DNA of 64,000 nucleotides from Phaeobacter bryozoorum (GCF_041893525.1 NZ_CP169068.1), one strand, 5' to 3'; numbered from the stretch's first letter, positions 51,855-60,945 are shown. The notes: generated by a model from the sequence alone, not told the origin. A program made the numbers and translations.

Positions 51855-53117
51855 TCAATGCGATAAAAGAGCTGTGAAGAACTCTTCGCTGTTCTGAACC
51901 AGTTCTGCGGACCATCCGTTGCCAAATCCTGCCAATGGGGCGGCAACCAGCTCCCCCCCCCGCCACACGGCCGGCGTGGCATGAAGCACCTCGCCCGGAA
52001 CCTCGGCACTGCGCCAGTCGGGACAGTGCTGCAGGCCGTCAGAGCCCAGGGCGCGCACCTCATGGTCCTTCACCTCGCCGCCAAAAACCCGCCAGCGCCC
52101 GTCCCAGAGCCGACCGGGCCGGGTCATCTCATCGGCCACCGGGTTATATTCGCGGCAGACCCATGTGCGCTGTTTGCGGGTGATCATCCGGCAGCCCCCC
52201 AATGTGAAGGATCCGCCACGACGCACTGCCTCGCGGGCCTGCACCATCGGCTCACGCCGTGGCGGATGCACCGCCCCGCTGACCCATTGCACGGATCGCA
52301 CCAGCAGCCGGTGGGCAATTTCGTCCGGCAGCGTGCGAAACTGGCGCTGGTCGATGACAATCGCGCCATCGCGCACCTCGGCCATGTCGCGGGCGGCCAG
52401 GAACGTATACCAGTCCAGGGCTTCGCGGGCGGCGCCCATATTGCGGGCAACGGCGGCCAGCCGCTGCACGGTCAGCCCCAGCGGCGCCAGCGCATCCATC
52501 GCCTGACGCACCCGCACACGCTCGAAACGCAGATCCTCGTTGCTGGGGTCCTCAACCCATTGCCCTCCCCGCTCCCGCAGGTAGCCGCGCAGCTCTTCGC
52601 GCGTCACCTCCAGAAGCGGCCGCAGCAGGGTGATCCCCTCGATCGCGCGGCTGCGCGGCATCGCAGCCAGACCGGACACCCCCGACGACCGCCCCAGCCG
52701 CATCAGCAGCGTTTCGGCCTGATCATCGGCCGTATGCCCCAATGCAACCACCGGGATGTCATTCAACTGCGCCCATGCGGTCAGCAGCGTATAGCGCGCG
52801 TTGCGGGCCTGCTCCTGAAGATTGCCCGCCTGCTGCGCAGAAGGCCGGTCAACCCATTGCAGGATATCATGCGCCAGACCCAGTTTGGCAGCCACATCCG
52901 CCACCATCTGCGCCTCCTCGCCCGAGCTCGCGCGCAGCCCGTGATCAACAGTTGCGACACAGATTTCCACGCCCAGATCGGCAAAACACTCATGCAGCGC
53001 ATACATCAGCGCCATCGAGTTGCCGCCGCCTGACACCGCAACGCCCAGCCGCGTGGGCAAGGCAGACCGGAACTGCTCCTGCACAATGGCGAGGATATCC
53101 CGGTCCCTGCGCGTCAA
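51855..53117 (-). CDS. tilS: tRNA(Ile)-lysidine synthase
   Basis: TilS adds lysine to C34 of the tRNA that reads AUA. The 420-residue protein has the N-type ATP pyrophosphatase core with VATVDHGLR, ALGHTADDQAETLLMRLGRSSG and ITLLRPLLEVTREELRGYL. The PP-loop reads SGGGNSMAL, with Asn33 in place of the Asp of the usual SGGxDS. This base change should be checked. It overlaps cpoB (53114-53117), so translation is coupled. Confidence 0.92.
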   Translation of the reverse strand: MTRRDRDILAIVQEQFRSALPTRLGVAVSGGGNSMALMYALHECFADLGVEICVATVDHGLRASSGEEAQMVADVAAKLGLAHDILQWVDRPSAQQAGNLQEQARNARYTLLTAWAQLNDIPVVALGHTADDQAETLLMRLGRSSGVSGLAAMPRSRAIEGITLLRPLLEVTREELRGYLRERGGQWVEDPSNEDLRFERVRVRQAMDALAPLGLTVQRLAAVARNMGAAREALDWYTFLAARDMAEVRDGAIVIDQRQFRTLPDEIAHRLLVRSVQWVSGAVHPPRREPMVQAREAVRRGGSFTLGGCRMITRKQRTWVCREYNPVADEMTRPGRLWDGRWRVFGGEVKDHEVRALGSDGLQHCPDWRSAEVPGEVLHATPAVWRGGELVAAPLAGFGNGWSAELVQNSEEFFTALLSH

Positions 53118-53959
53118 TTGCAGGCCAGTTTTGCGCGTTCCGCCTCCGCTGCGGCGGTTTCGGCTGCACCGGGAAAGCGGCTGCCGACCTCTGCCAGGGT
53201 CACGCAGGCCTGGCTGGTCTGACCCAGCCGCCCCAGTGCCGCGCCCAGTTCGTACAATGCCTTCGGCGCGGTCTCTCCTGAGGAGTTGCCGGAGAATGAC
53301 GCCAGATAGGCCCGCGCGGCCTCGCGGGTGTCACCCAGCCCGTCCAGCGCCTTGCCGCGATTGTATTCCACCGCTGCGGCCAGCGGGCTGCCGGGATAAG
53401 CCAGGGTGAACGCCGCGAATTTCTCCGCAGCCTCCTGATAGGCGCCGCTGTCCAGCGCGGCCTTGGCGGCGTCGAAATCCGTCTGCTCGCCCACCGCCAG
53501 CTCCGACGTCGTATCGACCGAAGTGCCCGGCGGCGTGGCGGGCAGCGCAGGTGCCCCGGCTGCGGGCAGCTCACCGCCGCCCAGCGTGCTGGTTTCCCCC
53601 AGTTTCGAGACATCGCCGCCTTCCAGTTCCACCAGACGGAACTCCAGGTCACCAATCCGGTTGGTGCCATCCTGCACCACCTGATCGACCCGGTAGGAGA
53701 GCTGTTCGGTCTGCGCGGTCAGCCGCTGCAGCTCCGCCTCTATGGCGCTGACGCGGTCCAGCACACTGTCGCCCGCGACATTGGTCTGCGGGCTGCCGGT
53801 GGTCGACATTTCCCGCTTCAGCCGCTGGATTTCGACGTGCAGCACGGTGAGTTCCTGCCGGATATCGGCAAGGGTCTGTTGATCCTGCGCCCGGACGGCA
53901 AGCGGGGGCACAGCCAGGGTCAGCGCAAGGGCGGCAATCGCAAGAGGACGCAGTCGCAT
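53114..53959 (-). CDS. cpoB: Tol-Pal system protein CpoB (YbgF)
   Basis: CpoB is a periplasmic protein that links the Tol-Pal machine with cell-wall synthesis. The 281-residue protein has a signal peptide (PLAIAALALTLAVPPLAVRAQ), an N-terminal coiled coil (about 25-95: TLADIRQELTVLHVEIQRLKREM), a linker, and a C-terminal TPR region (about 155-280, DSGAYQEAAEKFAAFTLAYPGSPLAAAVEY and LGRLGQTSQACVTLAEVG). It follows pal by 6 bases. Confidence 0.93.
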   Translation of the reverse strand: MRLRPLAIAALALTLAVPPLAVRAQDQQTLADIRQELTVLHVEIQRLKREMSTTGSPQTNVAGDSVLDRVSAIEAELQRLTAQTEQLSYRVDQVVQDGTNRIGDLEFRLVELEGGDVSKLGETSTLGGGELPAAGAPALPATPPGTSVDTTSELAVGEQTDFDAAKAALDSGAYQEAAEKFAAFTLAYPGSPLAAAVEYNRGKALDGLGDTREAARAYLASFSGNSSGETAPKALYELGAALGRLGQTSQACVTLAEVGSRFPGAAETAAAEAERAKLACN

Positions 53960-53965
53960 GGTCAG

Positions 53966-54475
53966 TTACCCCGTCAGGCCACCCGCCAGCACGGTGACCG
54001 CGCGACGGTTCTTGGTGTAGCAGGCCTCGTTCGAGCAGATCTCCAGCGGACGCTCCTTGCCAAAGCTGACAACCTGCAGACGACCGCCCGCAACCCCTTG
54101 GGAAATCAGGTATTCGCGGGCAGCATTGGCCCGGCGCGCACCCAGTGCAAGGTTATATTCGCGGGTGCCCTGCTCATCGGCGTGGCCTTCGATTGTGACC
54201 ACATAATCCGGGTTGGCCGTCAGCCAGCGCGCCTGCCCCTGCAGAACGCTCTGGGCGGCAGGTGACAGGGTCGACTGGTCAACCGCAAACAGCACCCGGT
54301 CGCCGACCGTCTGCTGGAAGTAGGCCGGGCTGCTGGGATCCAGCTGCCCCGCAGCGCCCGCCCCGGCCCCTGCACCAGGCCCACCGGCCCCGGCTGCATC
54401 ATCCCAGGGGTTGCCCGTACAGGCGCTCAGCCCCAACGCCGCTGCCACCAGCACTGCTTTTGTCAAACCGCTCAT
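53966..54475 (-). CDS. pal: peptidoglycan-associated lipoprotein Pal
   Basis: Pal is an outer-membrane lipoprotein that holds peptidoglycan. The 169-residue protein has a lipobox ALGLSACTG near residue 19, a Gly/Ala-rich linker, and the OmpA domain (VLFAVDQSTLSPAAQSVLQGQARWL, TIEGHADEQGTREYNLALGARRANAAREYL and NRRAVTVL). The conserved GHADEQG and the later Arg bind diaminopimelate. It lies 121 bases after tolB. Confidence 0.95.
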   Translation of the reverse strand: MSGLTKAVLVAAALGLSACTGNPWDDAAGAGGPGAGAGAGAAGQLDPSSPAYFQQTVGDRVLFAVDQSTLSPAAQSVLQGQARWLTANPDYVVTIEGHADEQGTREYNLALGARRANAAREYLISQGVAGGRLQVVSFGKERPLEICSNEACYTKNRRAVTVLAGGLTG

Positions 54476-54596
54476 GATATCCGCCTCGTCCCATTTCCAA
54501 TTGTTGCACCAGATTTACCACAGGCCCGATGCCGCTGCCACTTTGGTCTTTGTTAACAGGGCGCGCGCCGGACCATTATGGCAGGCGCGCGACACT

Positions 54597-55937
54597 TCAG
54601 TTCTGCAAGGGCGACCACGCCGGATCCGACGCGCCATCGGGGGTGCGGACCGGTTTCAGGTTGCGCCCCGATACATCCACCGAATAGAGCAGCGCCCGGC
54701 CGCTGGCCCCTTGGGTTTCACGGGTGAACATGATCACCCGGCCATTCGGGGACCAGGTCGGCCCCTCATCTAGGAAGGAGGCCGTCAGCAGGCGTTCCTC
54801 GCTGCCATCGGTCCGCATCACGCCGATATGGAACCGGCCCTTGTTCTGCTTGGTAAAGGCGATCATGTCACCGCGCGGCGACCACACCGGAGTGCCGTAG
54901 CGCCCCGCGCCAAAACTGATCCGCCGGGCCTCGCCGCCGGTTGCCGCCATCACATAGAGCTGCGGCGCGCCGGAACGGTCGCTTTCAAAGACGATCTGGC
55001 TGCCATCGGGGGAAAACGACGGGGCGGTTTCGATCGACGGCGCACTGGTCAGCCGGGTCCGGGTGCCGGTGTCGATATCCATGGTGAAGATATCGGTATT
55101 GCCGCCCTGCGACTGCGAGTAGACCACGGTGCGCCCATCCGGCGCAAATCGCGGCGCAAAGCTCATGATGCCATTGTCCGCCGACAGCACCCGACGCTGC
55201 ACGCTGCCCACATCCAGCACATGGATCTGCGGAAAGCCGCTCTCGTAGCTGGTGTACAGCACCCGGTCGCCGGTGGGTGAGAACCGCGGCGCCAGCACGA
55301 TGGAGGCGCTGTTGGTCAGATATTGCACATTGGCGCCATCGTAATCCATCACCGCCAGCCGCTTGCGCCGGTCGTCCTTTGGCCCGCTTTCGGAAACAAA
55401 CACCACCCGGCTGTCGAAATACCCGCTTTCGCCGGTGATGCGGCTGTAGATCACATCCGCCACCTTATGGGCCATACGCCGCCAGCCGTCGGTGGTGCCG
55501 GAAAACTGCAGACCGGTGCCCAGCTCCTTTTCAGCAAAGACGTCATAGCCCCGGAACCGCACCGTCAGCCGGTTGCCGTTCACGCTGAGGGCGCCGGTGA
55601 TCAGCGCCTGTGCATTCACCGCTTTCCAGTCGGCATAGCCGATCGCCGCATCGAAATCGGTGACCTTGGCGATATGGGCCGAGGCCGGGACTTCACGAAA
55701 CAGGCCGGTGCCGCTCAGATCCGCGGCAATCACCCGCGAAATCTCACGCGCCAGTTCGGCGGCGGCAGGGGTTTCCGGCACAAAGCCGGGCACCGCATAG
55801 GGCAAGGGTTCGATCACCCCGTCGGTGATTTCGATCCTCAGCGGGCCATCCTGTGCCTGCGCAGGCAAAACCGGTGCCATCACCGCCGCCCCCAGCAGGG
55901 TCGCGCCCATCACGAGCGTTGCCAGATATGTCCTCAT
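54597..55937 (-). CDS. tolB: Tol-Pal system beta-propeller protein TolB
   Basis: TolB is the periplasmic link between Pal and TolA. The 446-residue protein has a signal peptide (ATLVMGATLLGAAVMAPVLPAQA), the N-terminal domain, and six propeller blades of the SPDG type, such as PSFSPDGSQIVFESDRSG, PVWSPRGDMIAFTKQNKG and PTWSPNGRVIMFTRE. Its ATG shares bases with the tolA stop (55934-55937). This is the usual tolQRAB-pal order. Confidence 0.96.
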   Translation of the reverse strand: MRTYLATLVMGATLLGAAVMAPVLPAQAQDGPLRIEITDGVIEPLPYAVPGFVPETPAAAELAREISRVIAADLSGTGLFREVPASAHIAKVTDFDAAIGYADWKAVNAQALITGALSVNGNRLTVRFRGYDVFAEKELGTGLQFSGTTDGWRRMAHKVADVIYSRITGESGYFDSRVVFVSESGPKDDRRKRLAVMDYDGANVQYLTNSASIVLAPRFSPTGDRVLYTSYESGFPQIHVLDVGSVQRRVLSADNGIMSFAPRFAPDGRTVVYSQSQGGNTDIFTMDIDTGTRTRLTSAPSIETAPSFSPDGSQIVFESDRSGAPQLYVMAATGGEARRISFGAGRYGTPVWSPRGDMIAFTKQNKGRFHIGVMRTDGSEERLLTASFLDEGPTWSPNGRVIMFTRETQGASGRALLYSVDVSGRNLKPVRTPDGASDPAWSPLQN

Positions 55938-57085
55938 TTGATCCGCATCCTTTCGGGATTGAAGGTCATTTCGATATTACGCCATTGCGCATATTTGTCA
56001 GACGGAAGTTGGAAACCACGCGCACCGCAGCGCAGAATTGCCCGCCGCGCCGCGCCAAAGGCCTGATTGGCCGCAGCCCCCGATCCGCCGGTGCTGGAAA
56101 GCATCCGAATACTGCCCTCCTCGGGCAGGCCGTCCGGTGTCAGCGCGACCGAGACCACCACGGTAGTGCGCAGCGCCTCCGATGACAGCGAGCCGACGTT
56201 CCAGCATTGCTGCACGGCCACCCGCAGCGCATCCTTTTCGCCACTGGTCAGCGGCGGGCCCGAGGGTTCCGGCGCTGCCACCTCACCACCACCGGCAAGG
56301 GCTGCGGCCAGCGCATCCTCCACCGCATCAGAGCGATCCGGCACGGGGTCAGGCTCGACCGGCTCAGTCGTGGCAGGTTCCGGTTCGGGCTGTGCGACTG
56401 GCTCCGGCCGCGTCGGCCGCGCTGGCCGGGTCCGGGGCCGCAGTGACTGCGCAGGTGCAGCGCTGGCCACCTGTTCGGTCTGCGCCTCGACCTCCTCGGT
56501 CACGATCCGGTCGTTGGCCGCCGCCTCTGCCGTGGCCTGCTGGGACTCCTGGGCAGGCTCGGAACCAACCTCATCGGAGACCTCTGGCTGGGCCACATCA
56601 TCAATCCGGGTGTCCGGCTCCGGTGGTGCCACCGGGGTCGGGGCGACGCGGTCCAGCGGGCGCAGCTGCGGGCGCTCGGCCAGCTGCGGTGTCACCGTGG
56701 TCGTGTCCGGCACGTCGGGCGGCGCGGGCGCGGCCACCGGCGGTGTCGGCTCAACCGGCTGCGGCTCCGGGCGCTCGGCCAGTTCGGTGTCAGGCTCGGG
56801 CGGGGTCACCGGCTCAGGCTGGCTGATCTGCGGTTCGGGCTCCGGCTCCGGCGGTGGCGTGACCTGCGGTGCGGGTTCCGGCTCGGGCTGGGTCAGATCG
56901 CCGGCGGTATCGGCCACCACTGGCGCGGCGCGCTGCTGGCTCAGCCGGGCGAATTCCTCGGTCGAGATGATCGACACATCCTGCACCGCCATCGGCAGCG
57001 GCTCGGACGGGAACCAGGCGCCGAAAACGACCCAGCCCGCCAGCAGCGCATGGCCTGCAACAGAGATCTTGGTTCCGGTCTGCAC
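55934..57085 (-). CDS. tolA: TolA-like energy transducer
   Basis: TolA passes inner-membrane energy to the outer membrane. The 383-residue protein has a short N-terminal tail, one membrane helix (ISVAGHALLAGWVVFGAWF), a long central stretch rich in Pro, Glu and Thr rather than the Ala-rich coiled coil of enterobacteria, and a C-terminal domain (about 285-383, VQQCWNVGSLSSEALRTTVVVSVALTPDGLPEEGSIRML) of the TonB/TolA fold. The GTG at 57085 lies 14 bases after tolR; the frame open to 57151 would overlap tolR. Confidence 0.88.
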   Translation of the reverse strand: MQTGTKISVAGHALLAGWVVFGAWFPSEPLPMAVQDVSIISTEEFARLSQQRAAPVVADTAGDLTQPEPEPAPQVTPPPEPEPEPQISQPEPVTPPEPDTELAERPEPQPVEPTPPVAAPAPPDVPDTTTVTPQLAERPQLRPLDRVAPTPVAPPEPDTRIDDVAQPEVSDEVGSEPAQESQQATAEAAANDRIVTEEVEAQTEQVASAAPAQSLRPRTRPARPTRPEPVAQPEPEPATTEPVEPDPVPDRSDAVEDALAAALAGGGEVAAPEPSGPPLTSGEKDALRVAVQQCWNVGSLSSEALRTTVVVSVALTPDGLPEEGSIRMLSSTGGSGAAANQAFGAARRAILRCGARGFQLPSDKYAQWRNIEMTFNPERMRIK

Positions 57086-57098
57086 ACCCGTGCCCCGC

Positions 57099-57587
57099 CT
57101 ATTGCCCGCTGTCTTCGACAGCCCGCCCATCAAGGGTTGGACCACCCACATCGGTCACCAGACCAACGCTGGAAAACCCACCGGCATTCAGCGCCCCCAT
57201 CACCTGCATCACCGCCTCATAGGGGATAGCCCCATCCGCACGCAGAAACACCTGATCGGAGGTCCGCTCTGCCGCGATGGCGCGCAGTTTGGCGATCAGC
57301 TCATCCGGGGCCACGGCAGTTGTCTGGATCTGGATCTCGCCGCCGGCGGTCATGGTCACGGTCAGCGGCTCTTCCTCATCGCCGGGCAGCGCGCCTGCGG
57401 CGGTCTTTGGCAGCTCCACCGGCACGCCCACCGTCATCAGCGGGGCCGCCACCATAAAGATGATCAGCAGCACCAGCATCACATCGACAAAGGGCGTGAC
57501 GTTGATTTCCGCCATCGGCCGCGCACGGCTGCGCCGCCGTCCCCGGCGGCGCCCGTTGGCGGCATTGGGTTGAACCGAGGCGCCCAT
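57099..57587 (-). CDS. tolR: ExbD/TolR family protein
   Basis: TolR, with TolQ, forms the proton-driven motor. The 162-residue protein has one N-terminal helix with the proton-carrying aspartate (INVTPFVDVMLVLLIIFMVAAPLMTVG) near residue 33, and a periplasmic domain with an AEINVTPF start and the RADGAIPYEAVMQVMGALNAGG end. It starts 3 bases after tolQ. Confidence 0.94.
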   Translation of the reverse strand: MGASVQPNAANGRRRGRRRSRARPMAEINVTPFVDVMLVLLIIFMVAAPLMTVGVPVELPKTAAGALPGDEEEPLTVTMTAGGEIQIQTTAVAPDELIAKLRAIAAERTSDQVFLRADGAIPYEAVMQVMGALNAGGFSSVGLVTDVGGPTLDGRAVEDSGQ

Positions 57588-57590
57588 GGA

Positions 57591-58286
57591 TCAGGAATCC
57601 AGCTGGCGGCTGAGGATGGTGGAAAACTCATCGGCAAAGGCTTCGTAGCTGCCGATGATCCGGTCGCTGTCCGCGCTCAGCTTGTTGTAGAAAATCACCG
57701 CAGGAATCGCAGCCAGCAGCCCCAGACCCGTCGCCATCAGCGCCTCGGCAATGCCCGGCGCCACAACGGCGAGGTTGGTGTTCTGCTGCTCTGCGATCTC
57801 GATAAAGGCGGTCATGATGCCCCAGACGGTGCCGAACAGCCCGACAAACGGTGCGGTGGACCCAACAGTGGCCAGGATCGACAGACCACTCTGCACATGT
57901 TCGCTTTCCTTGGCGATCGCCACATCCATCGACCGCTCGATCCGTGCCTGCGCACCCGCAATCAGCGCCCCGTCGGTGCGATGACTGCGCCGCCATTCGG
58001 TCATCCCGGCGGCAAAGATCCGCTGCGACTGCCCCTTGGGCTGCGGGCCGATCTGGTCAAACAGACCATCCAGCGGCTCACCGGACCAGAAGGCACGGTC
58101 GAACTCCGCCGCCTCCCGACGGGCCAGACGATAGTTGATCAGTTTCTGCAGGATGATCGCCCAGGACCAAACGGAGGCGACAACCAGCATCAGCATCACC
58201 AATTTGACCGTCAGGGTCGCCCGCGCGAATAGTCCCCACATGGAGAAATCAATCTCCTGCGCCAACGCCAGAGTTTCTGCTTCCAT
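57591..58286 (-). CDS. tolQ: Tol-Pal system protein TolQ
   Basis: The three-helix motor protein of the Tol system. The 231-residue protein shows a helix at about 20-42 (LTVKLVMLMLVVASVWSWAII), a large cytoplasmic loop and two later helices with GLSILATVGSTAPFVGLFGTVWGIMTAF and VAPGIAEALMATGLGLLAAIPAVIFYN, which form the TolR channel. It is the first gene of tolQRAB; ybgC is 114 bases upstream. Confidence 0.95.
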   Translation of the reverse strand: MEAETLALAQEIDFSMWGLFARATLTVKLVMLMLVVASVWSWAIILQKLINYRLARREAAEFDRAFWSGEPLDGLFDQIGPQPKGQSQRIFAAGMTEWRRSHRTDGALIAGAQARIERSMDVAIAKESEHVQSGLSILATVGSTAPFVGLFGTVWGIMTAFIEIAEQQNTNLAVVAPGIAEALMATGLGLLAAIPAVIFYNKLSADSDRIIGSYEAFADEFSTILSRQLDS

Positions 58287-58400
58287 GGACCTGCTCTATG
58301 TTTTTGGCCGTTTTCCAGCCGTTTTCCGGCTTTCATTTGGCAAAAGGCTATCCCAGTTCAAGGTCAAAAGCCAATGAAACAGCCGTGACAGCAGGAATTG

Positions 58401-58787
58401 TTACAGCAATGCGCGAATCTCTGCCGGCAGGCGGATCGGCGCGCCGGTCCCGGCATTGACGCAAACCACGGTAACGATGGCGCGAAACAGCTCCGTCTCG
58501 CCGCGAAACACCCGCTGCGACATGGTGAGCCGCGCAGGGGTGACCTTCTGCACCTCGGTCTCGATCCGCAGCTCTTCGTCGAATTTGGCAGGGGCGAGGT
58601 AATCCGCCTCGATCCGCCGCACCACCCAGATCAGCCCCGCCTCGCGCATGGCGTTCTGATCATTGCCAAGGTTGCGCACCCAGTCGCTGCGCGCCCGCTC
58701 GATAAACCGCAGGTAATTGGCGTGATAGACAATCCCGCCCATGTCGGTGTCTTCGTAATATACCCGAACCGGAAAGCGATGGATCAT
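58401..58787 (-). CDS. ybgC: Tol-Pal system-associated acyl-CoA thioesterase YbgC
   Basis: A 128-residue hotdog-fold thioesterase. The catalytic aspartate is in VRVYYEDTDMGGIVYHANYLRFIERARSDW near residue 16. This gene stands before tolQ in most proteobacteria. The ATG at 58787 is the family start (MIHRFPVRVYYED); the frame to 58925 overlaps the next gene and is not used. Confidence 0.94.
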   Translation of the reverse strand: MIHRFPVRVYYEDTDMGGIVYHANYLRFIERARSDWVRNLGNDQNAMREAGLIWVVRRIEADYLAPAKFDEELRIETEVQKVTPARLTMSQRVFRGETELFRAIVTVVCVNAGTGAPIRLPAEIRALL

Positions 58788-58827
58788 TCTGCCGGGCCTC
58801 CTGCCCCGTTTTGCGCTGGCGCGCGGC

Positions 58828-59496
58828 TCAGTGGCTGGCCTGACCAGAGGCGTCGGCCGAGGGCTCAATCGGTGCCTGCAGCCGGGCAAAGAGCCGCAGC
58901 GCATGGGCGCTGTCGGATGCCGCAAGCGGCATCATCCGATCATAGGCCGCCGCAATCACCCCGGCGATATCCGGGCGCAGAATGGTGGCGCCCGTCTCCG
59001 GCAGCACCGCCAGCGGCGAGGTCTTGGCAAAAGCGCTGTCGCCCCACATCAGGATCGCCTGCACCGCCTGCGTCAGGGCGAGCGTTTCGGCAGGCAGCTT
59101 TGCCATCGCGCCGCCCATGCGCAGAAAAACGAAACAGGCCTGAATGGCCCCCTGATCGTCAAAGCGGAAGGCGCGGTACTGGCTGGCATCCGCCGCCTTC
59201 AGCCGCTCAAGCAGCGGATCAAGCCCCGGGATCAGCCGGTCCAGATCCGGCACCCCCATCAGCTCGTCCCAGTCGCGAAAGAAAAACACCATCAGGTTGG
59301 AGCCCAGCTCGGGATCGGTCTCCGCCATCTGATGCCCGGCAAGGGTCACCACCGCCTCGATCGCGCCCTTGACGGTCGCCAGCGTGCTGTCCTCCACGCC
59401 AAAGACGATCGGCGCAATCGGCCGCCCCCAACGAGCAAAGGCATAAGAGCCATCGGCACGGGTAAACAAGGCTTCGATCTCGGCTGGGGTCATCAT
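58828..59496 (-). CDS. conserved protein of unknown function before ybgC
   Basis: A 222-residue soluble protein that I do not recognise. It has no signal peptide or membrane helix. Seen: MMTPAEIEALFTRADGSYAFARWGRPIAPIVFGVEDSTLATVKGAIE as a mixed alpha/beta start, a LMVFFFRDWDELMGVPDLDRLIPGL segment, and a C-terminal helix. It is encoded 40 bases before ybgC on the same strand, so it may be part of the Tol-Pal transcript. A parS-like palindrome lies 185 bases upstream. Confidence 0.7.
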   Translation of the reverse strand: MMTPAEIEALFTRADGSYAFARWGRPIAPIVFGVEDSTLATVKGAIEAVVTLAGHQMAETDPELGSNLMVFFFRDWDELMGVPDLDRLIPGLDPLLERLKAADASQYRAFRFDDQGAIQACFVFLRMGGAMAKLPAETLALTQAVQAILMWGDSAFAKTSPLAVLPETGATILRPDIAGVIAAAYDRMMPLAASDSAHALRLFARLQAPIEPSADASGQASH

Positions 59497-59803
59497 GCGG
59501 CTCTCTAGTCGGACTGCGGTCTTGAATGGGCTTAATGCCCGCTCACGGGATCAACGGCAAGGGTTGCGACCGGGTATCACTGTGCATCTTCTGGCCCACA
59601 ATATCCCCGCCGGAGGCAGCGCCGCGCCTGGCGCGGCGCTTCATTCAGGCCTTGTCACTTAGGTCAGCAGGCGTGACCAAATGTTTCGCACGCGAAACAT
59701 ACGCTAAAATTGAGTCCAATTCTTCAAACCCATTTTAACACTTTCAGACTGTTTTGACGCCAATCCGCGACAGCACTGACGCGCCTGCGCGGCAGATGAG
59801 CCG
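59497..59803. other. intergenic stretch between ruvB and the next gene
   Basis: About 307 bases with no gene. It holds an ATATCCCCGCCGGAGGC motif (59600-59617), a strong inverted repeat (AGCGCCGCGCC 59618-59628 / GGCGCGGCGCT 59630-59640) that may end the ruvB transcript, and the second parS-like palindrome, followed by an AT-rich part (59700-59760). Confidence 0.7.
59662..59701. repeat. parS-like palindromic element, copy 2
   Basis: The box AGGTCAGC is at 59662-59669 and the palindrome TGTTTCGCACGCGAAACA at 59683-59700 (arms to 59682 and 59701). Box, spacing and palindrome equal the copy at 6742-6782, in the same orientation, 52,920 bp away. The eight bases between box and palindrome differ, which argues for two separate protein sites rather than a recent copy. 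Confidence 0.75.
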
Positions 59804-60834
59804 CTATAGCAACAGGTCGCCCTGCCCCCGTGGCGGCGTCAGCCCAAGGTGGGTCCAGGCCTTATGCGCCAGCATCCGCCCGCGCGGCGTGCGCTGGATC
59901 AGACCCTGCTGCAACAGATAGGGCTCGATCACCTCCTCCAGCGCATCACGGCTTTCGCTCAGGGCCGCCGACATGGTCTCGATCCCGACCGGACCACCGC
60001 CATAATTCTCGGCAATCATCCGCAGATAGCGGCGATCCGCGCCATCCAGACCCAGCTGATCCACCCCCAGCCGCGTCAGCGCACCATCGGCCAGTTCCCG
60101 GGTGATGGTGCCATCGCCCTCGACAACCGCGAAGTCCACGACGCGGCGCAGGAAGGCCAGGCGATCCTGGGGGTGCCGCGGGCGCGCCGCGCGATCTCAC
60201 GGGCGCCGTCGTCATCCGCAGGGGCGCCCAGCTTGCGGGCGTTGCGGCTGACGATCTCAAAGAGCTCGTCGATGGTGTAGAATTGCAACCGGGTTGGAAT
60301 GCCAAACCGGTCCCTGAGTGGCGTGGTCAACAGGCCCATGCGGGTGGTGGCGCCAACCAGGGTAAAGGGCTGCAGCTCGATCCGCACGGTGCGGGCGGCG
60401 GGGCCTTCGCCGATCACCAGATCCAGCTCGAAATCCTCCATCGCCGGATAGAGCACCTCCTCCACCGCCGGGTTCAGCCGGTGGATCTCGTCGATGAACA
60501 GCACGTCGCGGGATTCCAGATTGGTCAGGATCGCTGCCAGATCGCCCGCCTTGGCCAGAACCGGCCCGGAGGTCATGCGGAAGTTGACGCCCAGTTCGCG
60601 GGCGACGATCTGCGCCAGGGTGGTCTTGCCCAAACCGGGGGGGCCATGAAACAGCGTGTGGTCCATTGCTTCGCCGCGGCGGCGCGCACTTTCGATAAAC
60701 ACACGCAGATTGGCGCGGGCTTCGGCCTGACCGATGAATTCGCCCAGCCCCTGCGGGCGCAGGGCGCGGTCGTTTTCGGCGGCGCTGTCTTCGGGCAGGG
60801 GCGCGGGACGCAGGGTGGGATCGGCGTCAATCAT
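59804..60834 (-). pseudogene. ruvB: Holliday junction helicase RuvB, single-base frameshift
   Basis: RuvB drives branch migration with RuvA. The first frame has DRALRPQGLGEFIGQAEARANL, Walker A HGPPGLGKTTLAQIVA, Walker B LFIDEIHRLNP and TRMGLLTTPLRDRFGI. After GTPRIA, near base 60160, it runs into WPSCAASW; adding one base gives LAFLRRVVDFAVVEGDG, and the second frame then follows to a stop at 59804 with the winged helix (GLIQRTPRGRMLAHKAW). The repaired product is 343 residues, the usual length. The break is at a GG/CC run and I think a missing base in the sequence is more likely than real loss. Confidence 0.9.
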
Positions 60835-60945
60835 TCTGATGACTCCAATCTGGTTTCTTTAAACCCTACTCCGGTCGGCAGGCCGGACAATGCCCGTCCG
60901 CCCGCAGACGGGCACTGTCCTATTTTTTTCAATACTCTCACACCA

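Noticed and set aside
56250..56980. repetitive DNA that could suggest a tandem repeat or CRISPR-like array
   Set aside because: It codes for the Pro/Glu-rich linker of TolA in a continuous frame with irregular units; no spacer-repeat pattern.
56067..58232. 721-residue Ser/Gly-rich open frame on the plus strand
   Set aside because: Antisense of tolA, tolR and tolQ; the repeats in it mirror the proline- and glutamate-rich linker of TolA.
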